Source of the DNA: Sphingorhabdus sp.
GTDB taxonomy: Bacteria > Pseudomonadota > Alphaproteobacteria > Sphingomonadales > Sphingomonadaceae
Reading direction: 5' to 3'
Length of the DNA: 64,000 bases
NCBI GenBank assembly: GCA_028279555.1
Contig: JANQNO010000002.1
Location: 416,176-480,175 of the forward strand
Shown: positions 36,970 through 44,925 of the stretch, piece after piece
How the letters are laid out: every line of letters begins with the position of its first letter
Position numbering within the stretch: the first letter of the stretch is position 1
Made by a program: the position numbers and the translations under genes
Notes under the pieces: model-generated
Database searches by the model: none
What the model saw: the letters and a program-made list of their open reading frames with translations, nothing else
What the model was told of the DNA's origin: nothing

Positions 36970-39471
36970 ATGACTGACTTCCTCCTCGAATTGCGGTCGG
37001 AAGAAATCCCGGCGCGGATGCAGGCCAAGGCGCGCGGCGATCTGGAAAAACTGTTTGGCGCGCAGCTATCCGAAGCTGGCCTGAAGGCAGAGAGCATTAC
37101 GGTCTATTCGACGCCGCGGCGGCTGGCGCTGATCGCAAAAAACCTGCCCGATGCGACCGAAGCCGTCAGCGAGGAAGCCAAGGGGCCGCCCGAGGGTGCG
37201 CCCGATCAGGCTGTCGATGGCTTCTGCCGCAAGCAGGGCGTGACGCGCGACGATTTGGAGGTGCGCGATGTCAAAGGCCGCCCGACCTGGTTCGCGGTCA
37301 TCAACCGCCCGGGCCGCGCGACCAGAGAAGTGCTGGCCGAAGCCATTCCGGCCATCATCCGCGCGTTCCCGTGGCCCAAATCGCAGCGCTGGGGCGAGGC
37401 ATCGATCTCGACCGAGAGCCTGCGCTGGGTAAGACCGCTGTCGGGCATCATCGCGCTGTTTGGCGGCGAGGTCGTCGATATGGAAATCGATGGCATCAAG
37501 GCTGGCCGCGAGACGATGGGTCACCGCTTTATGGGCCAGCCCAGCGGCGTATCCCAAACCGTTCGTGCTGAGCCTGTCGAATTACGAACAGACCGTTCAG
37601 AGACCCTTCGACAAGCTCAGGGCGAACGGCCTGTTATTCTGATCGATGGCGTCGACGACTATGCCGCGAAACTCCGCGACGCTTATGTCATCATCGATCA
37701 CGACGAGCGGGCGAATATCATCCGCGATGGCGCGGCCAAAGCCGCGAGCGATGCCGGGCTGAGCCTTGTGGAGGACGAAGGGCTGGTCGTTGAAAATGCG
37801 GGCCTCACCGAATGGCCGGTGCCGCTGCTCGGGCGCTTCGATGAGAGCTTTCTGGACGTGCCCGAAGAGGTGATCCAGCTGTCGGCGCGCTCGCATCAGA
37901 AATATTTTGTGTGCACTTCTCCCCTCCCGCAAGCGGGAGGGGCCGGGGGTGGGCCTGAAAAGGTGGGAAAACCCACCCCTAACCCCTCCCGCAAGCGGGA
38001 GGGGAATCTTGCCAACGCATTCGTCTGCACCGCGAATCTCGAGGCCAGCGATGGCGGCAAGGCGGTTGTGGAAGGCAACCAGAAAGTGCTCGCCGCGCGG
38101 CTTTCCGATGCGAAATTCTTCTGGGAGCTGGACCAGAAAACGCCGCTGGCCAAGCATGCGAAGAAACTCGAAAATATCGTCTTCCACGAGAAGCTCGGCA
38201 CGGTGGCCGACAAGGTCGAGCGTGTGGCCAAGCTCGCCCGCTGGCTGTGCGAGGAAGGTATTGTCAAATCCTCCCCCCAAGTGGGGGAGGTGGCAGCGCG
38301 CAGCGCTGACGGAGGGGGGCCTGATAAAGAGGCCCCCACCCCGAACCCCTCCCCACAAGGGGGAGGGGCTATATTGTCGAAAGAGAAACTCGCCGATCTT
38401 GCCGAACGGGCGGCAAAGCTGTGCAAGGCCGATCTGGTGACCGAAATGGTCGGCGAATTCCCCGACCTGCAGGGCCTGATGGGCGGCTATTATGCCGAGA
38501 AGGAAGGTCTGCCGCAGGAAGTCGCGGGCGCGATCCGCGATCATTACAAGCCCGTCGGGCAGGGTGACGAGGTTCCCACCGCGCCTGTGACGGTGGCGGT
38601 GAGTCTGGCGGACAAGCTGGATACAATTTCCACACTGTTTGCCAGCAACAATAGGCCAACCGGATCAAAAGACCCTTTCGCGCTGCGCCGAGCAGCAATT
38701 GGTGTTGCTTCGATAGTCCAAATCAATGAACTCAGATTGTCTTTGATTGATGCAATATGCCAGATCATTGGCGATTTTGATCGAGCCGTAACTTCTGCGC
38801 CGGCTGACCATTCTGATCGACGTGGACTGAAAGGCCAAGGAGATGGTTCCAAGAACAACCCATTTGTACTGTATAGCGTGGTAGAAACTCGAAGTTCCGT
38901 TCTTGCCTTCTTCGCCGACCGCCTCAAGGTTCAGCAGAAAGAGGCCGGCGTTCGCCATGATCTGATCGATGCTGTGTTTGCGCTTGGTGGAGAGGATGAC
39001 CTTGTCCGCCTGCTGGCCCGCGTAAAGGCGCTGCAGAGCTTTATGGACAGCGATGACGGCGCAAATTTGCTCGCGGGTTACAAGCGCGCGGCGAATATTT
39101 TGAAGCAGGCTGGCATAGAATCCTCCCCCCCTGTGGGGGAGGTGGCAGCGCGCAGCGCTGACGGAGGGGGGCTTGATAACGAGGCCCCCACCCCCAACCC
39201 CTCCCCACAAGGGGGAGGGGAGCCAGAGGAAAAAGCCCTCCTCTCCGCGCTCGACGCTGCCGAACCGAAGGCCGCCATAGCCATTGAGGCGGAGAAATTC
39301 GAAGACGCGATGTCCGCGCTCGCCTCGCTGCGCGGGGCCGTTGACGCCTTTTTCGACAATGTCATGGTCAATGACGAGGATGAGGCGAAGCGCAACTTCC
39401 GTCTGGGCCTGCTCGCGCGATTCCGTGATGCGGTACACGCGGTCGCCGATTTTTCGAAGATCGAAGGCTGA
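36970..39471 (+). CDS. glyS: Glycyl-tRNA synthetase beta subunit, enlarged by in-frame repeat insertions
   Basis: Needed for tRNA-Gly recognition in the alpha2beta2 enzyme. It begins MTDFLLELRSEEIPARM and has YSTPRRLALIAKNLPDATE, ETMGHRF, DEGLVVENAGLTEWPVPLLG, LSARSHQKYF, KFFWELDQKTPLAKHAKKLE and a C-terminal anticodon-binding-like domain. Length is 833 aa against the ~690-710 usual. The excess equals four palindromic inserts near residues 197-221, 317-346, 434-467 and 717-751, coding for Gly/Pro-rich peptides. A patch at ~38640-38900 is noticeably AT-richer and uses different codons. All four inserts keep frame, so the protein is probably functional. Confidence 0.95.
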   Translation: MTDFLLELRSEEIPARMQAKARGDLEKLFGAQLSEAGLKAESITVYSTPRRLALIAKNLPDATEAVSEEAKGPPEGAPDQAVDGFCRKQGVTRDDLEVRDVKGRPTWFAVINRPGRATREVLAEAIPAIIRAFPWPKSQRWGEASISTESLRWVRPLSGIIALFGGEVVDMEIDGIKAGRETMGHRFMGQPSGVSQTVRAEPVELRTDRSETLRQAQGERPVILIDGVDDYAAKLRDAYVIIDHDERANIIRDGAAKAASDAGLSLVEDEGLVVENAGLTEWPVPLLGRFDESFLDVPEEVIQLSARSHQKYFVCTSPLPQAGGAGGGPEKVGKPTPNPSRKREGNLANAFVCTANLEASDGGKAVVEGNQKVLAARLSDAKFFWELDQKTPLAKHAKKLENIVFHEKLGTVADKVERVAKLARWLCEEGIVKSSPQVGEVAARSADGGGPDKEAPTPNPSPQGGGAILSKEKLADLAERAAKLCKADLVTEMVGEFPDLQGLMGGYYAEKEGLPQEVAGAIRDHYKPVGQGDEVPTAPVTVAVSLADKLDTISTLFASNNRPTGSKDPFALRRAAIGVASIVQINELRLSLIDAICQIIGDFDRAVTSAPADHSDRRGLKGQGDGSKNNPFVLYSVVETRSSVLAFFADRLKVQQKEAGVRHDLIDAVFALGGEDDLVRLLARVKALQSFMDSDDGANLLAGYKRAANILKQAGIESSPPVGEVAARSADGGGLDNEAPTPNPSPQGGGEPEEKALLSALDAAEPKAAIAIEAEKFEDAMSALASLRGAVDAFFDNVMVNDEDEAKRNFRLGLLARFRDAVHAVADFSKIEG
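37559..37630. repeat. REP-like palindrome inside glyS
   Basis: A full REP copy with arms GTTCGTGCTGAGCCTGTCGA and TCGACAAGCTCAGGGCGAAC lies within the glyS reading frame and is translated as part of ...VRAEPVELRTDRSETLRQAQ..., with no stop codon. Confidence 0.9.
37918..38004. repeat. GC-rich palindromic element (type B) inside glyS
   Basis: CCCCTCCCGCAAGCGGGAGG occurs twice (about 37921 and 37983), each itself a hairpin, around a central GTGGG...CCCAC. In frame it reads as Gly/Pro-rich sequence including PLPQAGGAGGGPEKVGKPTP. Confidence 0.9.
38270..38369. repeat. GC-rich palindromic element (type C, copy 1) inside glyS
   Basis: CCTCCCCCCAAGTGGGGGAGG hairpin, then GGCAGCGCGCAGCGCTGACG, then CCTCCCCACAAGGGGGAGGGG. 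Translated in frame as VGEVAARSADGGG and APTPNPSPQGGG. Nearly identical to the copy at 39120. Confidence 0.9.
39120..39222. repeat. GC-rich palindromic element (type C, copy 2) inside glyS
   Basis: Second, nearly identical copy of the 38270 element, same orientation and same reading frame (VGEVAARSADGGGLDNEAPT), 850 bp downstream in the same gene. The two copies form a direct repeat of about 100 bp that could recombine. Confidence 0.9.
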
Positions 39472-39497
39472 TGCGGTTCTGCAAGGGTTTGGAATAG

Positions 39498-39983
39498 ATG
39501 TTGGAAGGCAATATCCCGATATTCCTTTTGGTTTCCCTGTTTCCATTCTTCTTTGGGGCATTCTGGGTATGTGTTGTGAAACTGATTTCGCTTTTCGGAT
39601 GGTCGAAATTTGTCGATGACCGCATGATGCAATCGGAGCCGCCTGCCCAGGCGCAGCATTATGCTATGCAATCCATGACGATTGGTTCTTCATTCATGCC
39701 ATCAAATTACAGCAATTGCGTTTCCGGCTGGGTGCATCAGACAGGTGTCTATCTGAGACCGATGTGGCTGTTTCGTATTGGCCACCCGCTCATTCTCCTT
39801 CGCTGGGAAGAGATCGCCAGAATTACGGAATCCAACGTGATTTTTCGCAAATGCGCAGCGATAACCTTCCGCCGCGACCTGCCAAAGCTCCGTTTGTTTG
39901 GGGCGCTTGGGAAAGCGGTTCTTGCGCGCTGGCAGGAGCAAAACGGGAATAATCGCCGAAAGGTTGAAGGACGATATTCATGA
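39498..39983 (+). CDS. Hypothetical membrane-anchored protein (161 aa)
   Basis: One N-terminal membrane helix (IPIFLLVSLFPFFFGAFWVCVVKLI) is followed by a cytoplasmic-looking beta-rich domain (SGWVHQTGVYLRPMWLFRI, HPLILLRWEEIARI). That pattern is typical of small proteins of unknown function with a PH-like fold. GC is somewhat lower than in the neighbours. It lies 26 bp after glyS and overlaps ppdK by 4 bp (ATGA), so it is probably co-transcribed. No named family is recognised. Confidence 0.65.
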   Translation: MLEGNIPIFLLVSLFPFFFGAFWVCVVKLISLFGWSKFVDDRMMQSEPPAQAQHYAMQSMTIGSSFMPSNYSNCVSGWVHQTGVYLRPMWLFRIGHPLILLRWEEIARITESNVIFRKCAAITFRRDLPKLRLFGALGKAVLARWQEQNGNNRRKVEGRYS

Positions 39984-42655
39984 CCCAATATGTTTTTCGC
40001 TTTGGTGGCGGCGCTGATGATGGAGCCAGAAAACTCAAAGACGGGCAGGACAAAAACCTGCTTGGCGGAAAGGGTGCCAATCTCGATGGTATGGCCTCGA
40101 TCGGCCTGCCGGTGCCGCCCGGCTTCACCATCACCACCGAGGTCTGCACGGCTTACTACGCCGGCGGAGAGAGCTATCCGGATGGTCTGAGCGCGCAGGT
40201 CGAAAAGGCGCTCGCCCATATCGAGGACATAACCGGTAAAACATTTGGCGATACCCGCGCCGACGGGCCCGGGCCGCTGCTGGTATCGGTGCGCTCCGGC
40301 GCGCGCGTTTCGATGCCCGGCATGATGGACACGGTGCTCAATCTCGGTCTCAACGACGCGACCGTCGAGGCGCTGGCGGCCACATCCGGCGATGCGCGTT
40401 TCGCCTGGGACAGCTATCGCCGCTTTATCCAGATGTATGCCGACGTGGTGCTCGGCCTCGATCATGGTCTGTTCGAGGAAGCGCTCGAGATCGCCAAGGA
40501 AGACAAGGGCCTGTTCCTCGATACCGAGCTGGAGGCGGAAGACCTCAAATCGCTGGTCAGCGAGTTCAAATCTATCGTCGAAAGCGAATGGACGGGGCCC
40601 TTCCCGCAGGAGCCGAAGGAACAGCTATGGGGCGCGATCGGTGCGGTTTTCGGCAGCTGGGAATCCGAGCGTGCGAAGGTCTACCGCCGCCTCAATGGCA
40701 TCCCTTCGGATTGGGGCACGGCGGTCAATGTGCAGGCGATGGTCTTCGGCAATATGGGCGAAACCAGCGCGACCGGCGTGGCTTTTACACGCGATCCCGC
40801 GACCGGCGAGAACAGCTATTATGGCGAATTTCTCGTCAATGCACAGGGAGAGGATGTCGTTGCCGGTATCCGCACGCCGCAATATCTGACCAAGGCAGCA
40901 CGCGAGGCTGCCGGTGCAAAGCCGCTGTCGATGGAAGAGGCGATGCCCGAAGCCTTTGGCGAACTGGCCGACGTCTTCGCGACGCTCGAAAAGCACTATC
41001 GCGACATGCAGGATATCGAGTTTACCGTCGAGCGCGGCAAGCTGTGGATGCTGCAAACGCGCAGCGGCAAGCGCACGGCCAAGGCGGCACTGAAAATTGC
41101 GGTCGACATGGCGCAGGAAGGTCTGATCAGCCAGGATGAGGCGGTGTGCCGCGTCGATCCCATGGCGCTCGACCAGCTGCTTCACCCGACGCTCGACCCG
41201 CAAGCGCCGCGCGATGTCGTGACCAAGGGGCTGCCTGCCTCGCCCGGGGCGGCGTCTGGCGTGATCGTCTTCGATGCCGATACGGCCGAGCGCCGCAACG
41301 AAATGGGCGACAGCGTCATTCTGGTGCGGATCGAAACCAGCCCCGAGGATATCCACGGCATGCATGCCGCCAAGGGCATATTGACGGCGCGCGGCGGGAT
41401 GACCAGCCATGCCGCGGTTGTGGCGCGCGGCATGGGCCGCCCCTGTGTGTCTGGCGCGGGCAGCCTGGCGATTGATGCGGCGGCAAAGACGCTGCGCGTG
41501 GATGGCCGCGATTTTTCCGAGGGCGATGTGATTACCATCGATGGAGGCACGGGCGAGGTGATGGCAGGCGAGGTGCCCACCCTTCAGCCGGAACTCGTGG
41601 GCGATTTCGGCACGCTGATGGAATGGGCCGATACGAAGCGGCGCATGCGTGTGCGCACCAATGCAGAAACGCCCGCCGATGCTGAGACCGCGCGAGAATT
41701 TGGCGCGGAAGGCATCGGGCTATGCCGCACCGAGCATATGTTTTTCGATGCAAGCCGGATTACCGCTGTCCGCCAGATGATCCTCGCCGACAGCGAAGCG
41801 GGTAGGCGCGCTGCGCTCGACAAGCTGCTTCCCGAACAGCGCGGAGACTTTGCGGAAATCTTCAAGGTGATGGCAGGGCTGCCGGTGACCATCCGCCTGC
41901 TCGATCCGCCGCTGCATGAATTTCTGCCGCATGAAGAAAGCGAGTTTGCAGAGGTTGCCGAAGCCGCCGGCGTGGGCATCGAGGCTCTCAAGCAGCGCGC
42001 CGCCGAACTGCATGAATTCAATCCGATGCTCGGCCATCGCGGTTGCCGGCTGGGTGTGACCTATCCCGAAATATACGAGATGCAGGCGCGCGCGATTTTC
42101 GAGGCGGCTTGTTCGCTCGCCGAAGCGCCCGTGCCGGAAATCATGATCCCGCTGGTCGCGACCAAGCGCGAATTGGAGCTGATGAAAGAGGTGGTCGACA
42201 AGGCCGCCGAGGCGGTGTTCGAAGAGCAGGGCAAGCGCGTCGACTATCTGGTCGGCACGATGATCGAGCTGCCGCGCGCAGCCCTGATGGCAGACAAGAT
42301 TGCCGAAGCGGGAGAGTTTTTCTCGTTCGGAACCAATGATTTGACGCAGACAGCTCTGGGCGTTTCGCGCGATGACGCCGCTCGCTTCCTCACCCAATAT
42401 GTCGACAAGGGTATCTATGAACGCGATCCCTTTGTCAGCCTCGATATAGAGGGCGTGGGGCAGCTCATTGAAATCGCCACCGACAAGGGCCGCAAGGTGC
42501 GCGGCGATATCAAACTCGGCATTTGCGGCGAACATGGCGGCGACCCGGCTTCGATTGCCTTTTGTGAGAGCGTCGGCCTCGACTATGTCAGCGCCTCTCC
42601 CTACCGCGTGCCGATCGCGCGGCTCGCCGCCGCACAGGCGGCGCTCGGCGACTAG
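39980..42655 (+). CDS. ppdK: Pyruvate, phosphate dikinase
   Basis: Interconverts pyruvate + ATP + Pi with phosphoenolpyruvate + AMP + PPi. It has an N-terminal ATP-grasp domain (LGGKGANLDGMASIGLPVPP; VSVRSGARVSMPGMMDTVLN) and the phosphohistidine domain GGMTSHAAVVARGMGRPCVS with catalytic His. The C-terminal PEP/pyruvate TIM barrel contains EGIGLCRTEHMFF and FSFGTNDLTQTALGVSRDD, and ICGEHGGDPASIAFCE carries the catalytic Cys. 891 aa, standard length. ATG 39980 overlaps the previous gene. Confidence 0.97.
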   Translation: MTQYVFRFGGGADDGARKLKDGQDKNLLGGKGANLDGMASIGLPVPPGFTITTEVCTAYYAGGESYPDGLSAQVEKALAHIEDITGKTFGDTRADGPGPLLVSVRSGARVSMPGMMDTVLNLGLNDATVEALAATSGDARFAWDSYRRFIQMYADVVLGLDHGLFEEALEIAKEDKGLFLDTELEAEDLKSLVSEFKSIVESEWTGPFPQEPKEQLWGAIGAVFGSWESERAKVYRRLNGIPSDWGTAVNVQAMVFGNMGETSATGVAFTRDPATGENSYYGEFLVNAQGEDVVAGIRTPQYLTKAAREAAGAKPLSMEEAMPEAFGELADVFATLEKHYRDMQDIEFTVERGKLWMLQTRSGKRTAKAALKIAVDMAQEGLISQDEAVCRVDPMALDQLLHPTLDPQAPRDVVTKGLPASPGAASGVIVFDADTAERRNEMGDSVILVRIETSPEDIHGMHAAKGILTARGGMTSHAAVVARGMGRPCVSGAGSLAIDAAAKTLRVDGRDFSEGDVITIDGGTGEVMAGEVPTLQPELVGDFGTLMEWADTKRRMRVRTNAETPADAETAREFGAEGIGLCRTEHMFFDASRITAVRQMILADSEAGRRAALDKLLPEQRGDFAEIFKVMAGLPVTIRLLDPPLHEFLPHEESEFAEVAEAAGVGIEALKQRAAELHEFNPMLGHRGCRLGVTYPEIYEMQARAIFEAACSLAEAPVPEIMIPLVATKRELELMKEVVDKAAEAVFEEQGKRVDYLVGTMIELPRAALMADKIAEAGEFFSFGTNDLTQTALGVSRDDAARFLTQYVDKGIYERDPFVSLDIEGVGQLIEIATDKGRKVRGDIKLGICGEHGGDPASIAFCESVGLDYVSASPYRVPIARLAAAQAALGD

Positions 42656-42667
42656 TCTGATTTGAAC

Positions 42668-42785
42668 ACCGTAGTCCTGAGCAGCATTTGCCCTGGGCAA
42701 ATGCGACCGTCGAAGGACGCATCAAAGCCTTGAGACACCCTTCGACTTTCGCCAGCGCTGGCACGCTGACGGCTCAGGGCTCCGG
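42668..42785. repeat. Compound REP-like element after ppdK
   Basis: Arms CCGTAGTCCTGAGCAGCATT... and ...GACGGCTCAGGGCTCCGG enclose a second palindrome (GCATTTGCCCTGGGCAAATGC), GTCGAAGGA/CCCTTCGAC and GCCAGCGCTGGC. A close relative is at 47070. It sits just past the ppdK stop and may act as a transcript end. Confidence 0.8.
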
Positions 42786-42815
42786 TTTCTCGAACTGGAT
42801 TGTGCCAATTTTGCC

Positions 42816-42844
42816 TTGCACATTCACTGCCTCCCGCCTAATAG
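42816..42844 (+). promoter_or_regulatory. Promoter of tRNA-Arg
   Basis: TTGCAC (42816-42821) and TAATAG (42839-42844) with an exact 17-bp spacer, 13 bp before the mature tRNA 5' end. The GCCTAATAGC context is identical to that before rplY. Confidence 0.65.
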
Positions 42845-42856
42845 CACCGGCTGCGC

Positions 42857-42934
42857 GCACCCGTAGCTCAGCTGGATTAGAGTACCTGACTACGAATCAG
42901 GGGGTCGGAGGTTCGAATCCTTCCGGGTGCGCCA
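42857..42934 (+). tRNA. tRNA-Arg (anticodon ACG)
   Basis: The acceptor GCACCCG pairs with CGGGTGC. The anticodon stem CCTGA/TCAGG holds loop CTACGAA (A34 becomes inosine by TadA). The T-arm contains GGTTCGAATCC. Discriminator G, then CCA encoded at 42932-42934. Confidence 0.97.
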
Positions 42935-42965
42935 TTTTTCCGACTATGCCAATTCTTCCCAAGCT

Positions 42966-43080
42966 GCTCATGCTGAGGAGGGATTGAGCTTGCCGAAATC
43001 CCGTCTCGAAGCATATATCCTTCGAGACACCGCTCGATGCTTCGACAAGCTCGGCATCAGGCGGTTCCTCAGGATGAGCG
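42966..43080. repeat. Compound REP-like element before queC
   Basis: Outer arms GCTCATGCTGAGGAGGGATT... and ...GGTTCCTCAGGATGAGCG. Inner arms are GAGCTTGCCGAA with TTCGACAAGCTC and CTCGAAGCATATATCCTTCGAG. It fills most of the tRNA-Arg/queC gap, and its last bases touch the queC ribosome-site region. Confidence 0.75.
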
Positions 43081-43087
43081 AAAACAG

Positions 43088-43792
43088 ATGGCCGATCAAA
43101 AACCAAAACCCGCCATTGTTCTGCTTTCCGGCGGGCTTGATTCGATGGTCGTGGCCGGCATGGCGCGCGAGCAGGGCTACGCCATTCATGCGCTCACCAT
43201 CGATTATAACCAGCGCCACCGGATCGAGCTGGAGGCCGCAAAACGCATTGCAGTGCATTTGGGCGCAGCGGAACATATCATTCTCCCGCTCGATCTCACC
43301 AAATTCGGCGGCAGCGCGCTAACCGCCGATATCGATGTTCCCAAATCGGGTGTAAGCAATGATATACCGGTGACCTATGTCCCCGCGCGCAACACGATAT
43401 TCCTGTCGCTCTGCCTGGGGCTCGCCGAAGCGCGAGGCTCCCGTGATCTGTTCATAGGCGTCAATGCGCTCGACTATTCGGGCTATCCCGATTGCCGGCC
43501 CGACTTTATCCGCAGCTTCGAGGCAACCGCCAATCTGGCGACAAAGGCGGGCGTCGAGGGCGACGGCTTCGCTGTTCACACGCCGCTGCTGGAGATGAGC
43601 AAGGCCGATATTGCGCGGCAGGCAGCGCTACTGAATCTCGATGCGGGGATGAGCTGGAGCTGCTATGATCCTTTGGAAAGCGAGGGGCAGGGCTTTCTGG
43701 CTTGCGGCAAATGCGACAGCTGCCGCTTGCGCAAAAAGGGCTTTGCCGAAGCCGGCCTGGTCGATCCGACCCGCTATGCAGATGCATCATGA
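43088..43792 (+). CDS. queC: 7-cyano-7-deazaguanine (preQ0) synthase QueC
   Basis: Converts 7-carboxy-7-deazaguanine to preQ0 with ATP and ammonia, in queuosine biosynthesis. PP-loop VLLSGGLDSMVVAGMA, DYNQRHRIELEAAKRI, VPARNTIFLSLCLGLAEARG, GVNALDYSGYPDCRPDF. The zinc site has Cys at SCYDPL and CGKCDSCRLRKKGF. The start is ATG 43088 (234 aa, normal); an earlier in-frame ATG at 43037 lies in the REP element. The stop overlaps queE. Confidence 0.96.
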   Translation: MADQKPKPAIVLLSGGLDSMVVAGMAREQGYAIHALTIDYNQRHRIELEAAKRIAVHLGAAEHIILPLDLTKFGGSALTADIDVPKSGVSNDIPVTYVPARNTIFLSLCLGLAEARGSRDLFIGVNALDYSGYPDCRPDFIRSFEATANLATKAGVEGDGFAVHTPLLEMSKADIARQAALLNLDAGMSWSCYDPLESEGQGFLACGKCDSCRLRKKGFAEAGLVDPTRYADAS

Positions 43793-44427
43793 GCTATGCC
43801 GTTAAAGAGCTGTTCCCCACTATCCAGGGTGAGGGCGTGCAGGCCGGACGCAAAGCTGTTTTCTGCCGTTTTGCGGGCTGCAATCTCTGGTCGGGGCGGG
43901 AGGAGGACCGCGCCAGCGCGATCTGCCAATTCTGCGATACCGACTTTGTCGGGACCGATGGCAAAAATGGTGGTCGGTTTGGCGCGGCCCAGCTTGCCAA
44001 AAGAGCCGCTATGCTGTGGGGCGATGGTCTGGAAAATCGCTACATCGTGCTGACCGGCGGAGAGCCGATGCTTCAGGTCGACGATGCGCTGATCGATGCC
44101 CTGGATGCGGAAGGGTTCGAAATCGCGATCGAAAGCAATGGCACCTTGCCTGTGCATCCCGGCATCGACTGGGTGTGTGTCAGCCCGAAGGCCGGCAGCG
44201 ATGTCGTTCAGCGTTCAGGCAACGAGCTGAAGCTTGTCTGGCCGCAGCCCGGTAGTGACTGGAAAGACATGGAAAGCTGGGCGTTCGCGCATCATCTGAT
44301 TCAGCCGATGGATAGCTTCGATGCGCAGCAGAATATCGCGAATCGCAAGGCGGCCATGGATTTTGTGGCGCTGCACCCCCGCTGGCGGCTTTCGCTCCAG
44401 AATCATAAAATCCTCGGAATTCCATAG
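43789..44427 (+). CDS. queE: 7-carboxy-7-deazaguanine synthase QueE
   Basis: Radical SAM enzyme preceding QueC in the pathway. It begins YAVKELFPTIQGEGVQAGRK. The cluster motif is the widened QueE type, GCNLWSGREEDRASAICQFC followed by DTDF, with three Cys in C-x15-C-x2-C. The SAM-binding region is VLTGGEPMLQVDDALIDAL, then ESNGT. ATG 43789 overlaps queC by 4 bp. 212 aa. QueD is not in the window. Confidence 0.94.
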   Translation: MSYAVKELFPTIQGEGVQAGRKAVFCRFAGCNLWSGREEDRASAICQFCDTDFVGTDGKNGGRFGAAQLAKRAAMLWGDGLENRYIVLTGGEPMLQVDDALIDALDAEGFEIAIESNGTLPVHPGIDWVCVSPKAGSDVVQRSGNELKLVWPQPGSDWKDMESWAFAHHLIQPMDSFDAQQNIANRKAAMDFVALHPRWRLSLQNHKILGIP

Positions 44428-44512
44428 CGCTGGCGGGTTATGGTAAACCCCTTTGACAGGCGGCATCTTTGGTGACAGTCTGCACCGCGGAGAGAAAACG
44501 GGGAGAATGATG

Positions 44513-44866
44513 ATGGCCAAAGCCATGCATAGCAGCGCCGCCCGTGGCGAAAAAACCTACGCAAAGAAGATCAACGATCATATCGCGTTGGCGCTGATCG
44601 CTTACACGATGGCGCTGATTTTCGGCGTGACACCAGCGATGAAAACCGAGGGCGGATCGATCCTTCCCTATTTTCTGCTGGTGGTTTTCGTTGCGCTGAT
44701 GGTGCCATTCTGCCGCAATATCGACAATAAATGGAAAAAGCTGGACGGCAGCGAGCTAGGCGACAGTAATCTCAAAAGCCGCTATGCGATCGATCGCACC
44801 AAATTATGGATGGTCGCTCTTGGCGTTCCGATTCTGCTTTGGTTTCTGTTCAGCAGCTTCAAATAA
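44513..44866 (+). CDS. Small two-helix membrane protein (117 aa)
   Basis: Three consecutive ATGs (44507, 44510, 44513); the last has the best spacing to GGGGAG at 44500-44505. Hydrophobic helices IALALIAYTMALIFGVTP, ILPYFLLVVFVALMVPF and LWMVALGVPILLWFLFSSF, separated by charged loops, suggest a polytopic inner-membrane protein. No family is recognised and it appears monocistronic. Confidence 0.65.
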   Translation: MAKAMHSSAARGEKTYAKKINDHIALALIAYTMALIFGVTPAMKTEGGSILPYFLLVVFVALMVPFCRNIDNKWKKLDGSELGDSNLKSRYAIDRTKLWMVALGVPILLWFLFSSFK

Positions 44867-44925
44867 TTACAGGATCAGCTGACCACCCAATTGACGCGCC
44901 CGCGCGCGGCGCTTAAGCCGCGCCC

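Noticed and set aside
37918..39222. CRISPR array or tandem repeat locus in glyS
   Set aside because: Repeats are palindromic, few, irregularly spaced and lie within a conserved reading frame.
42927..43322. 131-aa frame starting in tRNA-Arg
   Set aside because: Runs through the tRNA 3' end, a REP element and queC out of frame.
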